Source: Actinomycetota bacterium
GTDB taxonomy: Bacteria; Actinomycetota; Actinomycetes; Streptosporangiales; Streptosporangiaceae
Length of the DNA stretch: 17,994 nucleotides
Assembly: GCA_003242605.1 (NCBI GenBank)
Contig: QGUZ01000081.1
Span: forward strand, 1-17,994
Direction: 5' to 3'
The translations under genes were made by a program, and so were the position numbers. Positions within the stretch are counted from its first letter, which is position 1. Each line of letters starts with the position of its first letter. The notes beneath the pieces were generated by a model. The model ran no database searches and was not told where the DNA came from. It saw only the letters and a list, made by a program, of their open reading frames with translations. This document shows, in pieces, positions 1-5,681 of this stretch.

Positions 1-15
1 GGTACGGCCCGCGGG

Positions 16-507
16 CTAGGCGCCCGGGGGCCCGTCGAGCAGGTGGGCGTTGGGCCGGCGGGCGCGGTCGGCGAGGGCGCCGATCTCGACGAGGGTCACC
101 CCGGCGGCCGCGAGCCGCGCGGCGCCGGTGGCCTCGACGAACACCGCCGGTTCCCGCCAGGCGTACACCACGCGCCGGATCCCCGCCGCGATGATCAGCT
201 CGGCGCAGGTGCGCGGCCGGGACTTGCGCCGCCCGCACGGCTCCAGGCTGCTGTAGACGGTGGCCGTGGCGAGCCGCGGGTCGGCGGGGTCGAGCTTGGC
301 GAGCGCGGCCTCCTCGGCGTGCACGTGCGGATCGGTCTCCCGGGAGTATCCGCGGGCCAGTTCCTCGCCCTCGGCGGAGACGATCACCGCGCCGACCGAG
401 AACGCGGTCCGCGAGGGCGGGCAGAGCCGGGCGAGGTCGCAGGCGATCCCCAGCCAGTACCGGTCCCGGTCCAACTCGTCGCGGTTCAGGTGGTCGGCGC
501 CGGACAC
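16..507 (-). CDS. RibD-like zinc-dependent deaminase (stand-alone N-terminal domain type)
   Basis: The 163-aa protein carries the zinc deaminase signature: H63-A64-E65 (zinc ligand and catalytic glutamate) and a Pro-Cys ... Cys pair at C91 and C101. The C-x9-C spacing resembles the RibD/RibG deaminase (C-x8-C) more than dCMP or cytidine deaminases (C-x2-C). RibD deaminases remove the pyrimidine amino group of the first GTP-cyclohydrolase-II-derived intermediate in riboflavin synthesis. The partner reductase domain is the next gene upstream (515-1183), so the usual RibD fusion is split here. The GTG start lies 7 bases after that gene's stop, with a GTGAGG ribosome site overlapping the junction, so the two are probably translationally coupled. 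The substrate could be another aminopyrimidine of a specialised pathway. The deaminase fold is well supported, the exact reaction is not. Confidence 0.8.
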   Translation of the reverse strand: MSGADHLNRDELDRDRYWLGIACDLARLCPPSRTAFSVGAVIVSAEGEELARGYSRETDPHVHAEEAALAKLDPADPRLATATVYSSLEPCGRRKSRPRTCAELIIAAGIRRVVYAWREPAVFVEATGAARLAAAGVTLVEIGALADRARRPNAHLLDGPPGA

Positions 508-514
508 GTCGGCC

Positions 515-1183
515 TCACCGCAGCCGGTAGCGCAGCAGCGCCACGTCGCCGATCTTGACCGCCTCGGTGAGGTTGAGCCGCCCCGTGGGCAGGCCGCCGC
601 CCGAGACGAACCGGGGCGCGGTGGGGTCGCCGACGAACAGCGGGGCGATCACGAGCTGCAGCTCGTCGGCGAGCCGTTCGGACAGGAACCGGGTGTGCAG
701 GTGGCCGCCGCCCTCGACCATGAGCCGCCGGACGCCGCGCCGCCCGAGGTCGTCGAGGACGAGCCCGAGGTCGACCGCGTCCCCGGCACCGCCGGTGCTG
801 ATCACCGTCGCCCGGTCGTTGAGCCGCGCGGCGAGCGCGGCGGCCGCCGCGGCCGAGGCGTACACGAGCTTCTCGCCGTCGCCGGCGGTGAAGAAGGCGC
901 TCTCCGGGTCGAGGTCGCCGCGCGCGGTGACGGTCACCTTGACCGGGTCGGGCGGCAGGCCGCGGGCCACGCGCTTCTTGCGGCGCTCGGGCGAGCGGAT
1001 CAGCAGCCGGGGGTTGTCCCGGCGTACCGTGCCCGCCCCGACCATGATCGCGTCGCAGGAGGCGCGGACCTCGTCGACCCGGTCGAAGTCCTCGGCGTTC
1101 GACAGCAGCAGCCGCTCCGGCCCGTTGTCGTCGATGTGGCCGTCGATGGACATCGCGCAGCTCAGCAGCACGTAGGGCCGCAC
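515..1183 (-). CDS. RibD C-terminal / dihydrofolate-reductase-like reductase
   Basis: The 222-aa protein is the length of a single RibD_C (DHFR-fold) domain. Recognisable parts are S12-x-DG near the N-terminus, the nucleotide-binding stretch VGAGTVRRDNPRL (residues 48-60) and the EGGG motif (157-160), as in 5-amino-6-(5-phosphoribosylamino)uracil reductases that use NADPH. It lies directly upstream of the RibD-like deaminase (16-507), so together they cover both halves of bifunctional RibD as separate proteins. The GTG start is supported by an AAGTGAGGG ribosome site 4-6 bases upstream. A shorter start at codon 11 (ATG) would cut into the conserved first strand and is less likely. Whether the pair serves housekeeping riboflavin synthesis or a specialised pterin/pyrimidine pathway cannot be decided, because the left flank is missing. 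Confidence 0.82.
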   Translation of the reverse strand: MRPYVLLSCAMSIDGHIDDNGPERLLLSNAEDFDRVDEVRASCDAIMVGAGTVRRDNPRLLIRSPERRKKRVARGLPPDPVKVTVTARGDLDPESAFFTAGDGEKLVYASAAAAAALAARLNDRATVISTGGAGDAVDLGLVLDDLGRRGVRRLMVEGGGHLHTRFLSERLADELQLVIAPLFVGDPTAPRFVSGGGLPTGRLNLTEAVKIGDVALLRYRLR

Positions 1184-1229
1184 GCACCCTCACTTCCCTC
1201 GGGGCGCCCCGCCGGCGCCGGTGTGGACC

Positions 1230-1571
1230 TCAGAGGCCGAGGCTCTCGGCGTCGGCGAGCAGGACCTGCTCGACGCTCTCGTGCACCTCGAACTCGTCCC
1301 GCACCCCGCTCACCCGGAGCAGCATCGCCATGCGGTCGTCCACGCCGGACAGCACGAGCCGCCGTCCGCTCATCCGCATGATCTTCTGGGCGAACAGCAG
1401 CGCCCGGATGCCCGCCGCGTCGCAGAAGCTGACCCCGGAGAGGTCGATGATCACGAGGGGAGTGGAGCTGCGCGCCCACACGTCGGCGATGCACTCGCGG
1501 ATGCGAGGGGCCACGAAGGTGTCGATCTCTCCGCTGAGGTACAGGACCGTGCAGTCGGCCTGTGGCTCCAC
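1230..1571 (-). CDS. STAS-domain protein (anti-sigma-factor-antagonist-like)
   Basis: I chose the GTG at 1571 (113 aa) because a GGAGG ribosome site lies 4 bases upstream and the protein then begins at the STAS domain; the open frame extends to 1649 without a comparable signal. The core reads IDLSGVSFCDAAGIRALL (residues 42-59), the strand-loop-helix of SpoIIAA/RsbV-type antagonists, which release sigma factors by binding anti-sigma kinases. In classical antagonists the loop is D-S-S/T-G and the first serine is phosphorylated by the kinase. Here it is D51-A52-A53-G54, so the phosphoacceptor is absent. No kinase or phosphatase partner is visible nearby. It lies 46 bases upstream of the RibD-like reductase in the same direction and could share a transcript with it. 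Family assignment is firm; role and partner are unknown. Confidence 0.85.
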   Translation of the reverse strand: MEPQADCTVLYLSGEIDTFVAPRIRECIADVWARSSTPLVIIDLSGVSFCDAAGIRALLFAQKIMRMSGRRLVLSGVDDRMAMLLRVSGVRDEFEVHESVEQVLLADAESLGL

Positions 1572-1660
1572 ATGACCTCCAGTCGTCGGAAAACGGACGC
1601 GGCAATATGCCGTACCCGAGCGTCCCAGAAACCGCCTGCCGGACGCCACTCGATTCGGCG

Positions 1661-1684
1661 CGGGCGGGCGGTGGCGCCCGCCCG
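1661..1684 (-). terminator. Hairpin terminator after the ferredoxin gene
   Basis: A perfect 9-bp GC stem (CGGGCGGGC 1661-1669, GCCCGCCCG 1676-1684) with a 6-base loop starts 9 bases beyond the ferredoxin stop codon. It has no U-run, which is usual in actinomycetes. It separates the PPOX/ferredoxin unit from the STAS/RibD-like genes. Confidence 0.6.
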
Positions 1685-1692
1685 GTCCCGGG

Positions 1693-1884
1693 TCACTCCT
1701 CGATGGTGAGCGCGGCCTTCGGGCAGGACCGCACCGCGTGCCGCACCTTGTCCCGCAGCTCGGCGGGCGGCTCGGGGATGAGGATGTGCAGCCGCTCCTC
1801 GTCGTCGAGCTCGAAGACCTCGGGCGCGAGGCCGACGCAGACGCCGTTCGCCTCGCACACCAGTGCGTCGACCGAAACCTTCAT
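1693..1884 (-). CDS. Ferredoxin, 3Fe-4S type (P450 redox-partner family)
   Basis: The 63-aa protein has the pattern C10-x5-C16 ... C54-P of the short actinobacterial ferredoxins that donate electrons to cytochromes P450. The position that would hold the additional Cys of a 4Fe-4S cluster is N13, so a [3Fe-4S] cluster is expected. The ATG at 1884 is preferred over the longer open frame to 1914 because GAGGAG lies 6 bases upstream and the protein then begins with the standard MKVxVD start. It is 46 bases downstream of the PPOX gene in the same orientation, so they may be co-transcribed, and a strong hairpin follows. No P450 is adjacent. The only one in the window is about 7 kb away (8887-10119), and pairing with it is only a possibility. 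Confidence 0.87.
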   Translation of the reverse strand: MKVSVDALVCEANGVCVGLAPEVFELDDEERLHILIPEPPAELRDKVRHAVRSCPKAALTIEE

Positions 1885-1930
1885 CGCGTTCTCCTCACAG
1901 GTACGGCTCGCCATCGAACCACCGTGAACG

Positions 1931-2392
1931 CTACCCGGCCCGCGGGCCGTGCGGCTTGCGATGATCCCAGGAGACCACCCGCGTCGGGTGGACGGCGAAG
2001 GCGACCCGCTTGCGTGCGGTGTGCTCGACCGCCTCGCGCGGCACCGCGGCGCCGCCGGCCATGCGCTCGGCCACGGCGAGCCCGACCGCCAGCACCCGCT
2101 CCGGGTCGGTGATCCGCTCGGCCGTGCCGTACACCATGACCCCGCGCAGCTCGTGGTACGCCTCGCCGGCCTCGACCAGGCAGGTGAGGCGCGGGTCCCG
2201 CTCGAGGTTGCGGGCCTTCTGCGACTTGGCGTAGGTCCAGAAGTGGATGAGCCCGTCGAGCAGGGCGTAGAACATCGGCACCAGGTGGGGCGTGCCGTCC
2301 CGGTTGACCGTGGCGAGCTGGAGCTTGTGCGAGGCGGCGAGGAACGCGGCGACCTCGTCCCCGGTCATCGCGATACGGGCGCGCTGATGCAT
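1931..2392 (-). CDS. PPOX-class (F420-dependent type) flavin/deazaflavin-fold protein
   Basis: The 153-aa product has the split-barrel fold of the pyridoxamine-phosphate-oxidase-like family: an N-terminal helix, then LATVNRDGTPHLVPMFYALLDGLIHFWT (residues 26-53), KSQKARNLERDPRLTCLVE (56-74) and an RGVMVYGTAE strand (83-92). In actinobacteria this size class includes many F420H2-dependent reductases and F420- or heme-binding proteins. The substrate is not deducible. The start is uncertain. I use the ATG at 2392; the open frame runs to 2428 and another in-frame ATG is at 2368. None has a good ribosome site, so the transcript may be leaderless. It is divergent from the methyltransferase at 2464 and lies just upstream of the ferredoxin gene, so a shared redox role is conceivable. 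Confidence 0.8.
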   Translation of the reverse strand: MHQRARIAMTGDEVAAFLAASHKLQLATVNRDGTPHLVPMFYALLDGLIHFWTYAKSQKARNLERDPRLTCLVEAGEAYHELRGVMVYGTAERITDPERVLAVGLAVAERMAGGAAVPREAVEHTARKRVAFAVHPTRVVSWDHRKPHGPRAG

Positions 2393-2402
2393 GCGACGAG
2401 TG

Positions 2403-2414
2403 GAACATGGTTCT
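2403..2414. promoter_or_regulatory. GAAC-ATG-GTTC dyad in the PPOX/methyltransferase divergent region
   Basis: The dyad GAACATGGTTC, extended by T, lies between the divergent starts at 2392 and 2464. The same 12-mer occurs in inverse orientation at 7098-7109, inside the predicted promoter of the glycosyltransferase operon. It is a candidate operator, with no known family match. Confidence 0.35.
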
Positions 2415-2456
2415 GCCGGGCGCGGCAAGGCCCGCGCCGCGTAGGGTTCTGCCGGG
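2409..2456. repeat. 12-bp direct repeat before the methyltransferase start
   Basis: GGTTCTGCCGGG occurs at 2409-2420 and again at 2445-2456, with start-to-start spacing of 36 bases. The second copy runs into the ribosome site (GGGAGGG) of the gene at 2464 and the first overlaps the GAAC/GTTC dyad. It may be a duplicated regulatory element or a local duplication. Confidence 0.4.
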
Positions 2457-2463
2457 AGGGACG

Positions 2464-3120
2464 ATGATCGATCACACCGCCGCCGCGCCGCCGCGCATGC
2501 CCGCCGACCTGCTCGCCGCGGCCGAGCGGGCCAAGGGCTTCATGCCCACTGCCGAGGGGCTCGCGCTCTTCGAGACCGCCTGCCGGTACGGCCCGCTCGG
2601 GCCGATCTGCGAGATCGGCAGCTACTGCGGCAAGTCCGCCGTCTACCTCGGCGCCGCCGCCCGGCTCACCGGCACGGTGGTCTTCACCGTCGACCACCAC
2701 CGCGGCTCGGAGGAGATCCAGCCCGGCTGGGAGCACCACGACCCCGAGCTGATGGACCCGCGGTTCGGCCGGATGGACTCGCTGCCCTTCTTCCGGGAGA
2801 CGATCGCCGCCGCCGGGCTCGAGGACGAGGTGATCGCGATCGTCGGCCGCTCCGAGGTGGTCTCCCGGTACTGGAACACGCCGCTCGCCATGCTGTTCAT
2901 CGACGGCGGCCACTCCGAGGAGCCGGTCACCCTGGACTACGAGGGCTGGGCCCCGCACGTCATGCCCGGCGGCGCCCTGGTGTTCCACGACATCTACCCC
3001 GACCCGGCCGACGGCGGGCAGGCGCCGTACCGTGTCTACCTGCGCGCCCTGGATTCCGGCGAATTCCGCGAGGTGCGCGCCGAGGGATCGCTTCGGGTAT
3101 TGGAGCGAAAGCGCGGGTGA
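2464..3120 (+). CDS. Class I SAM-dependent methyltransferase (Methyltransf_24-like)
   Basis: The 218-aa protein has the features of a compact class I methyltransferase: motif I as CEIGSYCGKS (49-58), the acidic end of strand 2 at D77 (FTVDHH), FIDGGHSEE (145-153) in the post-II/III position, then GGALVFHDIYPD (169-180). The IDGGH and HD elements are typical of the Methyltransf_24 group and may bind a metal or a catechol-like or sugar substrate. The ATG at 2464 is chosen because GGGAGGG lies 3 bases upstream; the open frame extends to 2407 but would cross the dyad and direct repeat. It is monocistronic in appearance and convergent with the DUF397 gene. Its setting beside the glycosyltransferase/methyltransferase/toroid operon suggests the same pathway. 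The substrate is unknown. Confidence 0.85.
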   Translation: MIDHTAAAPPRMPADLLAAAERAKGFMPTAEGLALFETACRYGPLGPICEIGSYCGKSAVYLGAAARLTGTVVFTVDHHRGSEEIQPGWEHHDPELMDPRFGRMDSLPFFRETIAAAGLEDEVIAIVGRSEVVSRYWNTPLAMLFIDGGHSEEPVTLDYEGWAPHVMPGGALVFHDIYPDPADGGQAPYRVYLRALDSGEFREVRAEGSLRVLERKRG

Positions 3121-3144
3121 CGGCAACCGGGAGAGCGGCCGGAA

Positions 3145-3402
3145 TCACCGGACCGCGGTTCCCGAGCGAACCGCGTCGAGAAAGGCGCGCCAGGCGTCGC
3201 GGGAGAACGTCAATATCGGGCCGTCCGGATTCTTGCCGTCGCGGACGGCGACGCCGCCCGGCACCTTTCCCACCTCGATGCAGTTGCCCGCCGGATTGCT
3301 GTGGCTGCTCTTTCGCCACGCCGTGATTTCAACGCGCTGACCTGCGGCGACGTCGTCGCCGTGGTGCCGCAGAGAAGCGTCGGCAGGGGACGTGGGGCGC
3401 AC
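3145..3402 (-). CDS. DUF397 domain protein
   Basis: The 85-aa product contains the actinomycete-specific DUF397 pattern: W29-R-K-S-S-H-S ... N-C-I-E-V, then VAVRDGKNPDGPILTFSRDAWRAFLDAVRSG at the C-terminus. The GTG start at 3402 is supported by a TGAGGAGA ribosome site about 8 bases upstream. DUF397 proteins normally sit next to an XRE-type (DUF5753) DNA-binding partner and behave like small antitoxin-like or developmental regulators; BldB and WhiJ systems are the known context. No such partner is present on either side, so this copy is an orphan. A promoter-like pair (ATGAAA 3531-3536 and GATATA 3508-3513 on the plus strand, i.e. TTTCAT-17-TATATC on the minus strand) could drive it with a leader of about 100 bases. 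Confidence 0.9.
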   Translation of the reverse strand: MRPTSPADASLRHHGDDVAAGQRVEITAWRKSSHSNPAGNCIEVGKVPGGVAVRDGKNPDGPILTFSRDAWRAFLDAVRSGTAVR

Positions 3403-3507
3403 GACGAATTCTCCTCAGGATTGTCACGGACCTCGGGGTTGAGGCCCAGCGGGACGTCGGACGAGAGCGTCGCTTCGCGAAACCACTCGAGGCGATCGCC
3501 GGAATGT

Positions 3508-3536
3508 GATATACCCCCGCTGAGGCCGGTATGAAA
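3508..3536 (-). promoter_or_regulatory. Possible promoter of the DUF397 gene
   Basis: Read leftward, TTTCAT (3536-3531) and TATATC (3513-3508) are separated by 17 bases. The -10 is a fair match and the -35 is weak. Confidence 0.3.
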
Positions 3537-3797
3537 CTTTCGTTGCCGTCGTCTTGATTTTCCGCCGGGCGGTCTGCTCGGGCCCGGTGAAAATGCGTGC
3601 GGGCGGTACGGCGCGGCACCGGAAGGGCGTCGTCCGGCGGCGGCGGCGGATCGCCGTTCGCGGCGCTTGGCCGGGCGGTGGTCCGGCGCGTCCCGGAAGA
3701 TTACAGAATGCGGCGGCGCCGTGACTCCGGTAAGAACGAAGACGGTCTCAACGCGAACTCCGTGATGCCAGGCCTTGACCGTGCCTTGGACCGGCGC

Positions 3798-3826
3798 GGC
3801 CGGGAGCGGCGAACCCGCTCCCGGCC
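3798..3826 (-). terminator. Terminator hairpin of the GT-methyltransferase-toroid operon
   Basis: GGCCGGGAGCGG (3798-3809) pairs perfectly with CCGCTCCCGGCC (3815-3826) around a CGAAC loop, giving a 12-bp GC stem 36 bases after the last stop codon of the leftward operon. No U-run follows. It marks the operon end. Confidence 0.7.
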
Positions 3827-3861
3827 CACGCCCGGGGCGCGGCGCCCGCGGGCCGGGCCGG

Positions 3862-4971
3862 TCAGGGCAGGCGCGCCGCCTGGTGCCCGGCGGGCTCGCA
3901 GCCGCAGGCGGTGGTGGGCAGGGCGCGGGTGGGGATGTCGCGGAAGATGCCCGCGGCCGGGGTGGCATCGGAGAGCGCGTCGGCGGCGAGGATGACCGCC
4001 GCGGCGGTGTAGGCGGAGCGCTCGTGCGGGAAGTGGGCGCGGTTGGCGAACTGCCACCCGGTCCAGTACGAGCCGTCCTCGTGGCGCAGGTGCTGCATGT
4101 CGGCGAAGATCCGCAGGGCGCGGTCGCGGTCGCCGAGCGCGTCGAGGGCGAGCACGAGCTCGCACGACTCGGCGCCGGTCACCCACGGCTGGTCGGAGAC
4201 GCAGCGCACCCCGAGCCCGGGCACCACGAACACGTCCCAGTCCCGCTCCAGCCGGGCCACGGCGTCGCCCCCGCGCACCGCGCCGCCGAGCACCGGGTAG
4301 TACCAGTCCATCGAGAACCGGCTCTTGTCCGCGAACGCCTCCGGGTGCGTGCCGATCACATGGCCGAGCCGGTCGGCGGCGAGCTCCCAGTCCGGCCGGG
4401 GGTCGCCGAGGCGCTCGGCGAGCGCGGCGCCGCAGCGCAGGCCCTGGTGGATCGAGGAGCAGCCGGTGAGCAGCGCGTAGTCGGCCGGGCGGCCGCTCGC
4501 CGTACGCTCCCAGACGATCTCGCCGCGCGGGGTCTGCAGGTCGACGACGAAGTCGAGCGCCCGGGTCACCGTGGGCCACATCGCCCGGGCGAAGTCCTCG
4601 TCGCCGGTGACGAGCAGCTCGTGCCACACGCCGACCGCGATGTAGGCGGCGTGGTTGCTCTCCCCGCCGTGCTCCACGGCCTCGCCGCGCACGAGCTTCA
4701 TCGGCCAGGAGCCGTCCTCGCGCTGGTGCCGTACCAGGTACTCGTAGCCCTTGCGGGCCGGCTCGGTGAGCCCGGCGGCGGTGAGCGCCATGAGGCACTC
4801 GACGTGGTTCCACGCGTCCACGTGTCCGTCCGGCCAGGGGATGCCGCCGTCCGGCTCCTGCACCGCGGCGATGCTCTCGGCGGTCTGCACGACCTGCGCG
4901 GCGTCGAGCACGCCGGGAACCGCGGGCACGCGCCGCGGCGACGCGGTGGGCGACGCGGTGGGGGCGGTCAT
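3862..4971 (-). CDS. Alpha/alpha-toroid protein (annotated in relatives as 'prenyltransferase')
   Basis: The 369-aa soluble protein consists of repeated helix pairs with motifs recalling terpene-cyclase/prenyltransferase toroids: EPDGGIPW (39-46), HQREDGSWP (82-90) and HEDGSYWTGW (297-306). Conserved-looking acidic and aromatic groups are D52-A-W-N-H-V-E58, R218-F-S-M-D-W-Y-Y-P and E269/E317. There is no DxDD motif of squalene-hopene cyclase and no metal site of farnesyltransferase that I can see. The DGHxDxWNHVE region and six-barrel pattern would fit a glycan-active (alpha/alpha)6 protein equally well, so the prenyltransferase label should be treated as nominal. The ATG overlaps the stop of the upstream methyltransferase (ATGA), implying translational coupling and a shared function. 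The N-terminal 18 residues are Pro/Ser/Ala-rich and probably disordered. Confidence 0.75.
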   Translation of the reverse strand: MTAPTASPTASPRRVPAVPGVLDAAQVVQTAESIAAVQEPDGGIPWPDGHVDAWNHVECLMALTAAGLTEPARKGYEYLVRHQREDGSWPMKLVRGEAVEHGGESNHAAYIAVGVWHELLVTGDEDFARAMWPTVTRALDFVVDLQTPRGEIVWERTASGRPADYALLTGCSSIHQGLRCGAALAERLGDPRPDWELAADRLGHVIGTHPEAFADKSRFSMDWYYPVLGGAVRGGDAVARLERDWDVFVVPGLGVRCVSDQPWVTGAESCELVLALDALGDRDRALRIFADMQHLRHEDGSYWTGWQFANRAHFPHERSAYTAAAVILAADALSDATPAAGIFRDIPTRALPTTACGCEPAGHQAARLP

Positions 4972-5681
4972 GCGGGCTTCCGCGCGTACACGACCACGCT
5001 CTTGCCGATCAGCGGGTTGAGCAGCCGCTCGGCGATCCGGGTGACGGCGGGGCGCTTCATGATGTCCCAGACGAGCAGGTCGTGGTACCGCTTGGCGAGC
5101 GGGTGGTCGTCGTTCTTCACCCCCACGGCGCACTTGATCCACCAGTACGGCGAGTGCAGCCCGTGGGCGTGGTGGTGCGGGCCCACGCGCAGCCCGGCGG
5201 CCTTGAGCTTCGCCTTCAGCTCGGCGAGCGTGTAGATCCGGATGTGCCCGCCGGGGGCGGTGTGGTACTCCTCCGACAGCGCCCAGCAGATGCGCTCGGG
5301 CAGGAAGCTCGGCACGGTGACCGCGAGGAACCCGCCCGGCTTGAGCACCCGGACGATCTCCGCGATCGCCTGGGTGTCGTGCGGGATGTGCTCGAGCACC
5401 TCGGCTGCGATCACGTGGTCGAAGCTCGCGTCCGGGAACGGCATGGCGAGCGCGTCGCCGCTCACCGTGATGCCGGTCGCCCCGTCGGGGACCTCGCCGG
5501 CCTTGCTCATCGCGGCGAACATCGCGGCCACGCCCTCGAGCTCCTTGAGGTCCTGGTCGAAGGCGACCACGTCGGCGCCGCGGCGCAGCACCTCGAACGC
5601 GTGCCGCCCGGCCCCGCAGCCGAGGTCGAGGACCCGGTCGCCGGGCCGTACCGGAATCCGGGAGAAGTCGACGGTGAGCAC
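4968..5681 (-). CDS. Class I SAM-dependent methyltransferase (Methyltransf_11/UbiE-like)
   Basis: The 237-aa enzyme shows motif I VLDLGCGAG (17-25), acidic strand-2 end F41-D-Q-D44, GDALAMPFPDASFD (75-88), EVLEHIP (94-100) and LKPGG (113-117), the standard layout of small-molecule methyltransferases. The C-terminal third has a His-rich segment (PHHHAHG, 168-174) followed by an aromatic YWWIK stretch, which may form the acceptor pocket. The GTG start directly follows the TAG of the glycosyltransferase gene with no spacing, and an AAGGGAG ribosome site lies inside that gene's last codons. The stop overlaps the start of the toroid protein by 4 bases. This is therefore the middle gene of a tightly coupled three-gene operon. 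Acceptor unknown. Confidence 0.9.
   Translation of the reverse strand: MLTVDFSRIPVRPGDRVLDLGCGAGRHAFEVLRRGADVVAFDQDLKELEGVAAMFAAMSKAGEVPDGATGITVSGDALAMPFPDASFDHVIAAEVLEHIPHDTQAIAEIVRVLKPGGFLAVTVPSFLPERICWALSEEYHTAPGGHIRIYTLAELKAKLKAAGLRVGPHHHAHGLHSPYWWIKCAVGVKNDDHPLAKRYHDLLVWDIMKRPAVTRIAERLLNPLIGKSVVVYARKPA

Larger units (their letters stand above)
3403..3861. other. Gene-free stretch between DUF397 and the toroid-protein operon
   Basis: No convincing gene is present. It holds a possible DUF397 promoter (3508-3536), the terminator hairpin of the leftward operon (3798-3826), and a short minus-strand reading frame (about 3403-3512) with GC-rich third positions but no start codon. Confidence 0.55.

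Noticed and set aside
1612..1633. SigB/SigF-type promoter (GGTTTC ... GGGTAC) before the STAS gene
   Set aside because: The spacer is only 10 bases against the expected 14-16, so the match is not convincing.
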